Part shown: positions 1 to 6,445 of the stretch, one piece after another
How the letters are laid out: each line of letters begins with the position of its first letter
Position numbering within the stretch: position 1 is the stretch's first letter
Source of the DNA: JANNRA01 sp031401035
Lineage (GTDB): Bacteria; Desulfobacterota; Binatia; HRBIN30; CADEER01
Assembly: GCA_031401035.1 (NCBI GenBank)
Contig: JANNRA010000004.1
Span: 1 to 10,699 of the forward strand
DNA length: 10,699 nucleotides
Reading direction: 5' to 3'
Program-made: the position numbers and the translations under genes
Notes under the pieces: generated by a model
Told to the model about the DNA's origin: nothing
The model's database searches: none
The model's input: only the letters and a program-made list of their open reading frames with translations

Positions 1-78
1 GATGTCCTCCGGTGCGGCGGCGTCGAAGCGACGCGACTGCACCGTGTCGATCACCGCACGGTCGATGGCGACATTCAT
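1..78 (-). CDS. Partial unknown gene, N-terminal 26 codons only
   Basis: An open frame runs from an ATG at 78 to the window edge without a stop. It encodes a start like MNVAIDRAVIDTVQSRRFD followed by Ala-rich and acidic residues. A purine-rich AGGG lies about 10 bases upstream of the ATG as a possible ribosome-binding site. The gene follows the mpl stop codon by 47 bases in the same direction, so it probably belongs to the same operon. A second in-frame ATG does not occur in the visible part; another ATG-like CAT at 72-74 is out of frame. The fragment is too short to identify a family. It could be another muropeptide-recycling gene or simply the next housekeeping gene. That it is a real gene is inferred from the operon position and from the absence of any competing feature. 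Confidence 0.5.
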   Translation of the reverse strand, partial: MNVAIDRAVIDTVQSRRFDAAAPEDI

Positions 79-125
79 GACTGTCGAGCCCTAGCGCAAC
101 CCCGGCGCCGGTGCCATCCGCCGGC

Positions 126-1583
126 TCACTCGCGCCGCCCCATGAGTGCGGCGGTCAGCAGGGCACGCAGGCCGCCGAAGGCGCCATTGGACATGATCAC
201 GACGACATCGCCCGGCGCCGCCTCGCCGGCGATCGCCGCGGCGATGGCGTGACTGTCGGCAATCGCGCGCGCGGCAACGCCGCGTGCGCCGAGATCCTCG
301 ACCAATTGCTCGGGCGAGAAGAGCTCGCTGGCGGCGACGGCATCGGTCGGCTTCTGGAACACGCCACCGACGATGACCCGATCCGCCGTTGCCAACGCGG
401 CGACGTACTCGCCCTGGAAGATGCGCCGCCGACTGGTGTTCGAGCGCGGCTCGAAGACGCCCCACAGTCGCCGCCCGGGATAGCGCGCGCGCAGCGCCGC
501 CAGCGTCCCCGCCACCGCCGTCGGGTGATGGGCGAAGTCGTCGATCACGACGGCGCCAGCGAACTCGCCGACCACCTCCTGCCGGCGCGCCACGCCGGAG
601 AAACGCGCCAGGCCGTCGGCGATGACCTCGTGCGTCAGGCCGAGTTCACGCGCCAGGGCGTAGACCCCGAGCCCGTTGAGCGCGTTCATCGCCCCGGGCA
701 CGCGCAGGCGCACGGTGCCCTCGCGGCGGTCGTTGCGGGCGACGCCGAAGGCCAGCCACCCATCGCGATCGCACAGGTCGGTGAGCCGCCAGGTAGCGTC
801 GGGCGCGTCGCCGAACGTCTGCAGGCGCGCCTGGGGCGCCGCACGGGCGATCTCGACGGCATGCGGGTAGGCACTCGCGACGAGCAGGGGCGCGCCGGAG
901 GGCAGCAGCGCGACGAGGCGCCGAAAGGCGGCCTTCACCGCGTCGAGGTCGCGGTAGATGTCGGCGTGGTCGAATTCGACCGCGGTGAGGATCAGCGCAT
1001 CGGGGCGGTAGTGGAGAAACTTCGGGCCCTTGTCGAAGAAAGCACTGTCGTACTCGTCGCCCTCGACGACGAAGTGCGGCCCGGCGCCCAGCTTGAAGTT
1101 GCCACGGAAGTCGAGGCTCTCGCCGCCGACCATCAGGCTCGGGTCGCAGCCCGCGCACTCCAAGACCCAGGCGAGCATCGCCGTCGAGGTGGTCTTGCCG
1201 TGCGTGCCGGCGACCACCAGCGACTGCCGGCCGGCGATGAACAGCGCAGCGAGCGCCTCCGGCAGCGAGAGGTACGGCAGGCCGGCGGCGAGCACCGCCT
1301 GCACCTCGGCGTTGTCGCGCGAGACCTTGTTGCCGATGATCACCAGATCCGGGCGCGGCAGCAGATTCTGCGGCCGATAGCCCTCGAGCACGGCGATGCC
1401 GAGGCGCCCTAGCAGCGTGCTCATCGGCGGGTAGACGGCTTCGTCGGAGCCGGTGACGCGCAGGCCGCGCTGTTGCAGCATGCCGGCCAGCGCCGCCATG
1501 GCGACGCCGCCGACGGCCACCAGGTGCACGTGCCGCACCTCCTCGAGCGCGATGCGCGGCCGCTCCGCTTCGGTGGTCGTCAT
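126..1583 (-). CDS. mpl: UDP-N-acetylmuramate:L-alanyl-gamma-D-glutamyl-meso-diaminopimelate ligase (Mpl)
   Basis: This 485-residue cytosolic ATP-dependent ligase joins recycled tripeptide (L-Ala-gamma-D-Glu-meso-Dap) to UDP-MurNAc, bypassing MurC, MurD and MurE. The Mur-ligase layout is complete. The N-terminal nucleotide-binding region (residues 20-110) opens with a divergent VGGVAM glycine motif. The P-loop GTHGKTT is at 126-132. EGDEYDSAFFDKGPKFLHYRP at 174-194 (shown in part: EGDEYDSAFFDKG) is highly characteristic of Mpl rather than MurC. DDFAHHPTAV lies at 348-357 and EPRSNTSRRRIFQ at 378-390 in the C-terminal domain, with MSNGAFGGL near the end. The length is typical for the family. 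The start is supported by a strong GGGGAGGGG ribosome-binding site that overlaps the stop of the upstream serine hydrolase gene, only 9 bases away, suggesting translational coupling. Neighbouring LdcA makes the tripeptide substrate. Confidence 0.96.
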   Translation of the reverse strand: MTTTEAERPRIALEEVRHVHLVAVGGVAMAALAGMLQQRGLRVTGSDEAVYPPMSTLLGRLGIAVLEGYRPQNLLPRPDLVIIGNKVSRDNAEVQAVLAAGLPYLSLPEALAALFIAGRQSLVVAGTHGKTTSTAMLAWVLECAGCDPSLMVGGESLDFRGNFKLGAGPHFVVEGDEYDSAFFDKGPKFLHYRPDALILTAVEFDHADIYRDLDAVKAAFRRLVALLPSGAPLLVASAYPHAVEIARAAPQARLQTFGDAPDATWRLTDLCDRDGWLAFGVARNDRREGTVRLRVPGAMNALNGLGVYALARELGLTHEVIADGLARFSGVARRQEVVGEFAGAVVIDDFAHHPTAVAGTLAALRARYPGRRLWGVFEPRSNTSRRRIFQGEYVAALATADRVIVGGVFQKPTDAVAASELFSPEQLVEDLGARGVAARAIADSHAIAAAIAGEAAPGDVVVIMSNGAFGGLRALLTAALMGRRE

Positions 1584-1592
1584 GCCCCTCCC

Positions 1593-2729
1593 CTACCCGT
1601 CCAGCGCCTCGTTGACGAGATCGTGCAGCTGCGGCCGGAACTCCTTGATGAGCTGATTGTCGCGGCTCGGATGGACGCGGTTGCTGAGCAGCACGACGTG
1701 GCGGTCGCGCGCCAGGTCCATCCACACCGAGGTGCCAGTGTAGCCGAGGTGCCCGACGGTCTCGGGCGAGAAGCGCGTGCCGGACGACGAGTGGGTCGGC
1801 GACGGCGTGTCCCACCCCAACGCCCAGGTCGAGCCCGGCGTCGCGTCGCGCGTCCAGAACTCGCGCAACAGCGCCGCCGGCAGGAACGCGTCCTCGCCCG
1901 CCCAACACGCCCGCAGCCGCACCAGCAGCGCGTCGACGTCGCGCGCCGAGGCGAACAGGCCGGCGTGACCGGCGACGCCACCCATGGCGTAGGCGTTGTC
2001 GTCGTGCACCGCGCCAACCAGGACGCGCTTGCGCCACGGGCAGCGCTCGGTCGCGGCGATGAGGGCGGCGACCGGCTCGATGCGGCGCGCGCGCACCATG
2101 CCGAGATCGACGAAGGCGGTGGCGCGCAGGCCGAGCGGCCCGAAGATGCGCTCGTGACAGAAGCGGTCGAGCGTCGTGCCGCCGACCATCTCGACCAGCG
2201 CCCCGAGCAACATGAAGCCGAGGTCGCTGTACACCGCCTTCGTGCCCGCCAGCGCCTCCGGCTTCTCGCGGCAGATCTCGCGGAAGACGTACTCCTTAGC
2301 GCCGTCGCTACCGAGGAAGTTGACGCGTTCGCCGCGCTTCTCGAACTGCAGGATCTCTTTGTAGAAGGGCCGCCACGCGGCGAGCCCGGAGGTGTGCGCG
2401 AGCAGATGGCGGATGGTCACCGGCGCCTTGCCGTGCACGCCGAAGTTGTGGAAGAAGCGCGCCACGCGGTCGTCGAGACGCAGCTTGCCGTCGCGCACCA
2501 GCAGCATGATCGCGGTCGTCGTCGCCAGGGGCTTGGTCAGCGAGGCGAGGTCGAAGATGGTGTCCTCGCCCATCGGCGCCTGCTCCGGCTCGAGCTGCCG
2601 GCTGCCGACGGCGCGCAGGTAGAAGACCCGCGCCGCGTCGCGCACCAGCAGCACGGCGCCGGGAAAGACGCCGCGACTGACGGCGGCGTCGAGCCCCTGC
2701 TCGACACGCGTGAAGTTGACGGCGCTCAT
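1593..2729 (-). CDS. Cytosolic serine hydrolase, beta-lactamase/class C fold (possible muropeptide amidase)
   Basis: This is a 378-residue protein of the serine beta-lactamase / penicillin-binding-protein-like family. The nucleophile motif SLTK is at residues 63-66. The second motif is YSD at 167-169, in place of the usual YxN. A GYTGTS block at 329-334, preceded by HL, occupies the KTG-like position. AHTSGL at 111-116 and GGVAGHAGLFA at 250-260 are also typical of this family. No signal peptide or membrane segment is visible, so the enzyme should stay in the cytoplasm, which is unusual for beta-lactamase relatives. Its start codon overlaps the stop of the LD-carboxypeptidase gene (ATGA), and mpl begins 9 bases after its stop. 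This context suggests a step in muropeptide recycling. Bacillus subtilis AmiE (YbbE), a MurNAc-L-Ala amidase, is a known member of this fold, so an amidase role is a reasonable inference. An esterase or D,D-peptidase activity is the alternative. Confidence 0.9.
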   Translation of the reverse strand: MSAVNFTRVEQGLDAAVSRGVFPGAVLLVRDAARVFYLRAVGSRQLEPEQAPMGEDTIFDLASLTKPLATTTAIMLLVRDGKLRLDDRVARFFHNFGVHGKAPVTIRHLLAHTSGLAAWRPFYKEILQFEKRGERVNFLGSDGAKEYVFREICREKPEALAGTKAVYSDLGFMLLGALVEMVGGTTLDRFCHERIFGPLGLRATAFVDLGMVRARRIEPVAALIAATERCPWRKRVLVGAVHDDNAYAMGGVAGHAGLFASARDVDALLVRLRACWAGEDAFLPAALLREFWTRDATPGSTWALGWDTPSPTHSSSGTRFSPETVGHLGYTGTSVWMDLARDRHVVLLSNRVHPSRDNQLIKEFRPQLHDLVNEALDG

Positions 2730-3622
2730 TCCGCCAACGGTGCTTCGAGCAGGCTGAGGCGTTCGCCGGCCAGCCGCGCGCGCACGCCGAGCGGCAGCGT
2801 GACGATGCCGCCCCCGTGACCGGTGGGAAGCCCGAAAACGACCGGATAGCGCGCCGTCGCGAACGCCTCGCCGATGACGTCGCGGACGGTCACGACGTCG
2901 CCAGCGTGACCGCAGCCGGTCATGTCGCCGAACATCACGCCGGCGAGCTCATCGAGCTTGCCCGCCTGGCGCAGCTGGGTGAGCATACGGTCGATGCGGA
3001 ACGGCTTCTCGTTGACGTCCTCGAGGAACAACAGGCGGCCGCGCGTCTCGAGCGCATACGGCGTGCCGAGACCGGCGACGACGATCGACAGGCAGCCGCC
3101 GACGATGACGCCCTCGCCGGTTCCCGGCTGCACGATCTCCCGCGCCTTGACGTTCCAGCTCGACCGGTCGCCGCCGAGCAGCCGCAGCAGCGCCGCCGCG
3201 CCGTTGGGGTTGGTGGGGAAGTCGGTGAGCATCGGGCCGTGAAAGGCGACCAGCCCCGCCTGCTGCACCAGGTGGGTGAGGAGGAAGGTGAGATCGCTGT
3301 ATCCGACGACGATCTTCGGGTGGCGCCGGACCAGCTCCAGGTCGAGGCGCGGCAGCAGCCGCCCGCTGCCGTAGCCGCCGCGCGCGGCAATGACGGCGCG
3401 TACCGCGGGGTCGGCGAACATCGTCTCCAGATCCGCCAGGCGCTCGGCGTCGGTACCCGCCAGATATCCGCTCTGCCGGCCGACCGCGACACCGACGCGC
3501 ACCCGGTAGCCGGCCTGCTCGAGTACCCGCACGCCGGCGTCGACGGCAGCGGGCTCGACCGCGGCGCCGGGCGCGACGACGCCGATCAGGTCGCCGGGGC
3601 GCAGCGGCGCCGGCTTACGCAT
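2726..3622 (-). CDS. ldcA: LD-carboxypeptidase, peptidase family S66 (LdcA)
   Basis: This cytosolic serine peptidase removes the terminal D-Ala from murein tetrapeptides, giving the tripeptide used by Mpl. Numbering here is from the longer 302-residue form. LRPGDLIGVVAPG at 11-23 is the typical S66 N-terminus. ARGGYGSGRLLP lies at 84-95. The nucleophile Ser113 is in GYSDLTFLL, Glu205 is in LLFLEDVNEKPFRIDRML, and His273 is in LPTGHGGG. These match the Ser-Glu-His triad known from Pseudomonas aeruginosa LdcA. Two starts are possible: ATG at 3622 (298 residues, chosen as the only ATG near the conserved N-terminus) and GTG at 3634 (302 residues). Neither has a strong ribosome-binding site. It is the first gene of the minus-strand recycling operon and overlaps the next gene by 4 bp. 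The 75-base divergent gap to the plus-strand gene at 3710 must contain its promoter, but I see no convincing one on this strand. Confidence 0.95.
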   Translation of the reverse strand: MRKPAPLRPGDLIGVVAPGAAVEPAAVDAGVRVLEQAGYRVRVGVAVGRQSGYLAGTDAERLADLETMFADPAVRAVIAARGGYGSGRLLPRLDLELVRRHPKIVVGYSDLTFLLTHLVQQAGLVAFHGPMLTDFPTNPNGAAALLRLLGGDRSSWNVKAREIVQPGTGEGVIVGGCLSIVVAGLGTPYALETRGRLLFLEDVNEKPFRIDRMLTQLRQAGKLDELAGVMFGDMTGCGHAGDVVTVRDVIGEAFATARYPVVFGLPTGHGGGIVTLPLGVRARLAGERLSLLEAPLAE

Positions 3623-3648
3623 GACGCTCGTCACGCCGCTAAACCCAA

Positions 3649-3677
3649 TTGCCGCATCTCGGCGCGCCCCCTATAAG
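3649..3677 (+). promoter_or_regulatory. Sigma70-like promoter for the repeat-protein gene
   Basis: A -35 box TTGCCG at 3649-3654 and a -10 box TATAAG at 3672-3677 are separated by an ideal 17-base spacer. They sit in a locally AT-richer patch of an otherwise GC-rich sequence. The predicted start of transcription is near 3684. The ribosome-binding site GAGAGGGG at 3696-3703 lies 6 bases before the ATG at 3710, giving a leader of about 26 bases. The promoter lies in the divergent gap, so it may compete with or be co-regulated with ldcA transcription in the opposite direction. Confidence 0.6.
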
Positions 3678-3709
3678 TAATTCCAGTTCGCAACCGAGAG
3701 GGGCCCCGC

Positions 3710-4099
3710 ATGACTCGATCGTATCGCACGCTGCGCGTCGCGCTGATCGGCGCCGCTGCGCTGGCGCTCCTGGCGAGGACGCCGGCTGCTTCGGCGCAGG
3801 GCTGCGCGGAAGCGCGGCGCCTGCAGTCGCAGGGGCTGTCGCACGACCAGATCGCCAGTGTCCTCGGCGCCCCACTGCAGGCCGTGCACAATTGCTTCAT
3901 GCCACAACGCCAGGTCGTCGCCCCGGCGGGCCGGGCGCCAATAAGCGCCGCCGGCCCGGCGCCGTGGGGCGCGGCCGGCCCCGCCCCGTGGGGCGCCGCA
4001 GGCCCCGCCCCATGGGGGGCCGCGGGCCCGGCTCCCATGGGGGCCGCGGGCCCGGCACCGATGGGCGCGGCGGCGCCGGCGAACAAGTTGCAACGTTGA
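3710..4099 (+). CDS. Small exported protein with five AAGPAP(W/M)G repeats
   Basis: This 129-residue protein is of no family I recognise. Residues 1-30 look like a Sec signal peptide: a basic start, the hydrophobic stretch VALIGAAALALLA, and an ASA-Q cleavage site. The mature part has a short helical domain (32-63) containing ARRLQSQGLSHDQIASVLGA, bounded by Cys32 and Cys62, which could form a disulfide in the periplasm. The tail (80-119) is five perfect-length 8-residue repeats: three AAGPAPWG and two AAGPAPMG. It ends in AAAPANKLQR. The Ala/Gly/Pro/Trp tail is probably extended and disordered, perhaps spanning or contacting the cell wall. A good promoter and ribosome-binding site support expression. 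The QGLSHDQIASVLG segment resembles a helix-turn-helix, but a DNA-binding role conflicts with export. No function is assigned. Confidence 0.8.
   Translation: MTRSYRTLRVALIGAAALALLARTPAASAQGCAEARRLQSQGLSHDQIASVLGAPLQAVHNCFMPQRQVVAPAGRAPISAAGPAPWGAAGPAPWGAAGPAPWGAAGPAPMGAAGPAPMGAAAPANKLQR
3947..4066 (+). repeat. Five in-frame 24-bp tandem repeats
   Basis: Five units begin at 3947, 3971, 3995, 4019 and 4043. Each encodes Ala-Ala-Gly-Pro-Ala-Pro-(Trp or Met)-Gly. Most of the units centre on a CCCC/GGGG-flanked core; unit 3 contains the perfect palindrome CCCCATGGGG. Units 1-3 read Pro-Trp-Gly (CCR TGG GG) and units 4-5 read Pro-Met-Gly (CCC/CCG ATG GG). The switch looks like a compensated one-base slip around the same CATGG core, not a point substitution. 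Such GC-rich short repeats are prone to unit gain or loss. Confidence 0.9.
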
Positions 4100-4202
4100 G
4101 CCGGCATCGCCCGTGCAGTAGCAACCGCCGCCGAGGTGGGCAACGCACCGCCGCGGGCGCCGTTTCGGCCCCCAGGGGCGCGTGCTAGCCTTCTGAGACG
4201 AG

Positions 4203-4481
4203 ATGCGTGAGCGTGCCGAAACGGAACGAATCCTCGACGTGCTGCGCCCCTACGGCGCCAATTGGAGTGGCAGTCTCGGCCGCGGCGATCTGGTCGTTCC
4301 GCAACGCGAGATCCCGCGCCTCATCAACGACCTGCTCGACGCCGTGGCCGCCAGTCCCGGCGCCGAGGCGGAAGCGACTGACACCGAGCTGTTCCACCTC
4401 CTGGTTGAAGCGCAGCGCCTGCGCTCGGTGCAGGATCAGGTCGCGCGCCTGCGCCACGCCTTCCGCATCCTGAAGCGCTGA
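4203..4481 (+). CDS. Unrecognised 92-residue helical protein
   Basis: This small, charged, cytosolic-looking protein begins MRERAETERILDVLRPYGA and has no signal peptide, membrane segment or cysteine. The N-terminal half contains GSLGRGDLVVPQREIPRLI. The C-terminal half (about 58-92) is rich in Glu, Leu, Arg and Gln with heptad-like spacing, and could form a helix bundle or short coiled coil. I chose this frame over the overlapping +2 frame (start 4207) because the latter is a Ser/Cys/Arg-rich shadow. The ribosome-binding site is weak (GAGACGAG directly before the ATG). The next gene starts 15 bases after its stop, so the two are probably co-transcribed. It may be a partner of that membrane protein. 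The family is unknown. Confidence 0.7.
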   Translation: MRERAETERILDVLRPYGANWSGSLGRGDLVVPQREIPRLINDLLDAVAASPGAEAEATDTELFHLLVEAQRLRSVQDQVARLRHAFRILKR

Positions 4482-4496
4482 GCCATCCAGCCGCCT

Positions 4497-5210
4497 GTGC
4501 CGCCGCGTCGGCCACTTTCCTTCTGGGCCGGCGTTGGGCTCGGCCTCGCTGCAAGCCCGCTGCTGGTGCTCGCCCTGGCGCGCATCGTCACCGCCCTCTA
4601 CGCGGGGCTCGACGGCGACGGCACCTACGGACTCGCCGTCACCGGCGCCCGCGATCTTGCCGCCGCGCTCGACCGCCACCGCGGCCGTCACCACCGCATC
4701 CCCGCTCTCCGCGACGGCCTCGCCAAGCTCGCCCCGGAGTTCATGCCGTGGGTGCCGAACGACCCGTGGGGCACCCCCTACGTCTACGAGCCAACCGGCC
4801 CGGAGTGGGCCGACGTGCTCAGCTACGGCGCCGACCGCAAGCCCGCCGGAGTCGGCGCCAACACCGACATCAGCGCCCGCTACGGGCGCCTCGGCCCGCG
4901 CCCGCCGACCTGGCTGCGCGCCCTCGCCACACTGGTGTTGATCGGCGTGCCGCTCGGCGCGGCGCTCGCCGCCGCACGCGACTGGTGCGCCGGCCTGCTC
5001 GCCGGCATCAGCGCCTTCTGGGGCGCCTTGCTGATCGCCATGGTCGGCGGCTCGATGCACAGCCTGATGGCGCCGCTGGCGTTTGCGGCCGGCGTTGCCG
5101 GCCTGGCCGGCACCGTCGCGGTCGCCTGGCAACTGCCGTACGCGCAGATCGTCGCGTTCTTCGCCGTTGCGGCAGCGTACGGATTGGTGCTGCACCTGGT
5201 CTCGACGTGA
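4497..5210 (+). CDS. Five-helix membrane protein with an embedded GspG-like (type II secretion) domain
   Basis: This 237-residue protein is read from a GTG, the only plausible start before the first membrane helix; the ribosome-binding site is poor. Helix 1 is at about 8-30. A soluble insert (about 38-135) follows, then four further hydrophobic segments near 139-160, 163-183, 190-211 and 215-234. The insert carries NDPWGTPYVYEP at 88-99 and VLSYGADRKPAGVGANTDIS at 107-126. These closely resemble the C-terminal signature of the major pseudopilin GspG (DPWG.PY.Y then SYGADG...GE..DI), where the loop binds calcium in known structures. The prepilin cleavage motif (G-F-T-L-I-E type) is absent and four helices are added, so this is not a processed pseudopilin. 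It follows the 92-residue gene by 15 bases. I infer a membrane-anchored, periplasm-facing domain. The exact job is unknown. Confidence 0.82.
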   Translation: MPPRRPLSFWAGVGLGLAASPLLVLALARIVTALYAGLDGDGTYGLAVTGARDLAAALDRHRGRHHRIPALRDGLAKLAPEFMPWVPNDPWGTPYVYEPTGPEWADVLSYGADRKPAGVGANTDISARYGRLGPRPPTWLRALATLVLIGVPLGAALAAARDWCAGLLAGISAFWGALLIAMVGGSMHSLMAPLAFAAGVAGLAGTVAVAWQLPYAQIVAFFAVAAAYGLVLHLVST

Positions 5211-5275
5211 CCGCGCGACCACCGCTCGAACACCGACCACTCGACCTGACCGGTCGCGCGCGCTAGGGCCGGCGC

Positions 5276-6445
5276 ATGTCGCTACGCGGACGCACCGCCA
5301 TCGCCGGCCTCGGCATGACGCCGATGGGCAAAGTGTACGATCGAACGCCGCTCGGCTTCGCCGCCGCCGCGATTCAGCTGGCGCTGGCGGACGCCGGGCT
5401 GACGCGCGCCGATCTCGACGGCCTGCTGCTCAATCCCGGCCTGTCCTGGGGCGACCTCGGCATGGGGTCGTTCCAGCTCCAACAGGCGATGGGCCTGCGC
5501 GATCTGCGCCTTTCATCGAGCATGAACTGCGGCGGCGCGACGGCCGGAGCGATGATCCAGATCGCCGCCCAGGCGGTCGCGTCCGGTCAGTGCAACGCCG
5601 TCGCCTGCGTCTTCTCCGACGCGCCCCTGAAGCCGCCGCGGCCGCAGGGCGAGGCCGGCGGCGGCGGCTCGGCCGGCGCCTACGGATTCGGGCGCGGCCT
5701 CGACGCGGCCTATGGACAGTACGGCGTCAACGCCATGTACGCCATGGTCGCGCAGCGCCACATGCACCTGTTCGGCACGACCCACGATCAGCTCGGCGCC
5801 GTCGCCGTCGCCGAACGCGCCTGGGCCGCCGGCAATCCGGCGGCGCAGTTTCACGATACGCCGCTGACACTCGAGGAGTATCGGCGCTCGCGCTGGGTGG
5901 TCGAGCCGTTCCGCCTGTTCGACTGCTGCCTGGTCTCGAACGGCGGCCTGGCCGTCATCATCACCAGCGCCGAGCGCGCCCGCGATCTGCGCCGGTTGCC
6001 CGTCTATGTGCTCGGCATGGGCCAGGGCCACCCCGGCGGGGATCCCGTCGAGACGCTCACCTCCGGCGCGCCGCTCGCCAAGGCGAGCGCCTTCGCCATG
6101 GCCGGCATCACGTTGGCCGACATCGACGTCGTGCAGCTGTATGACTGCTACACCTTCACCGTCCTGGTGACACTCGAGGACTACGGTTTCTGCGCCAAGG
6201 GCGAGGGCGGACCGTTTGTCGCCGACGGCCGTATCGCCCCCGGCGGCGCCCTGCCGCTCAACACCGGCGGCGGCCAGCTCTCGTCGTTCTATATGTGGGG
6301 TATGACACCGATCAGCGAAGCGGTGATCCAACTGCGCGGCGACGGCGGTGCGCGTCAGGTACCGGACGCACGCGTCGCCCTGGTGAGCGGCAACGGCGGC
6401 ATCCTCTCGACGCACGCGACGCTGGTGCTGGGGAGCGAGGCCTGA
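5276..6445 (+). CDS. Thiolase-like acyl-CoA enzyme (lipid-transfer-protein / Ltp2-BbsB type)
   Basis: This 389-residue member of the thiolase superfamily is of the SCP-x/lipid-transfer class that cleaves or forms acyl-CoA carbon-carbon bonds. It begins RTAIAGLGMTPMGKVYDRTP. The nucleophile region SSSMNCGGATAGAMI places Cys85 at the usual thiolase cysteine. YDCYTFTVL lies at 289-297 and LNTGGGQLSSFYMWGM at 328-343. The C-terminus ends VSGNGGILSTHATLVLG. The GHP histidine motif of ordinary condensing thiolases is replaced by YMWGM, as in aldolase-type or DUF35-partnered members, which usually have Y-x-HG at this point. The tyrosines near 289-292 and 339 may correspond to the two catalytic tyrosines reported for Ltp2. 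AGGG lies 7 bases before the ATG as a ribosome-binding site. The stop overlaps the DUF35 partner start by one base (TGATG). The substrate cannot be read from sequence; candidates are aromatic, branched or steroid side-chain acyl-CoAs. Confidence 0.93.
   Translation: MSLRGRTAIAGLGMTPMGKVYDRTPLGFAAAAIQLALADAGLTRADLDGLLLNPGLSWGDLGMGSFQLQQAMGLRDLRLSSSMNCGGATAGAMIQIAAQAVASGQCNAVACVFSDAPLKPPRPQGEAGGGGSAGAYGFGRGLDAAYGQYGVNAMYAMVAQRHMHLFGTTHDQLGAVAVAERAWAAGNPAAQFHDTPLTLEEYRRSRWVVEPFRLFDCCLVSNGGLAVIITSAERARDLRRLPVYVLGMGQGHPGGDPVETLTSGAPLAKASAFAMAGITLADIDVVQLYDCYTFTVLVTLEDYGFCAKGEGGPFVADGRIAPGGALPLNTGGGQLSSFYMWGMTPISEAVIQLRGDGGARQVPDARVALVSGNGGILSTHATLVLGSEA

Noticed and set aside
111..1412. 433-residue plus-strand frame antisense to mpl
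   Set aside because: It is Arg/Ala/Gly/Asp-biased with no domain, and the opposite strand encodes an unmistakable Mpl. Long antisense frames are expected at this GC content.
1473..2819. 448-residue plus-strand frame antisense to the serine hydrolase
   Set aside because: Same composition artefact; the minus strand has all the family motifs and coupled gene junctions.
3947..4066. Regular 24-base repeats as a CRISPR array
   Set aside because: The units are directly adjacent with no spacers and code for protein in frame.
5212..5260. 9-base inverted repeat CGCGCGACC / GGTCGCGCG upstream of the thiolase
   Set aside because: The 31-base loop and the very GC-rich background make it likely to be chance; no promoter or regulator context supports an operator.
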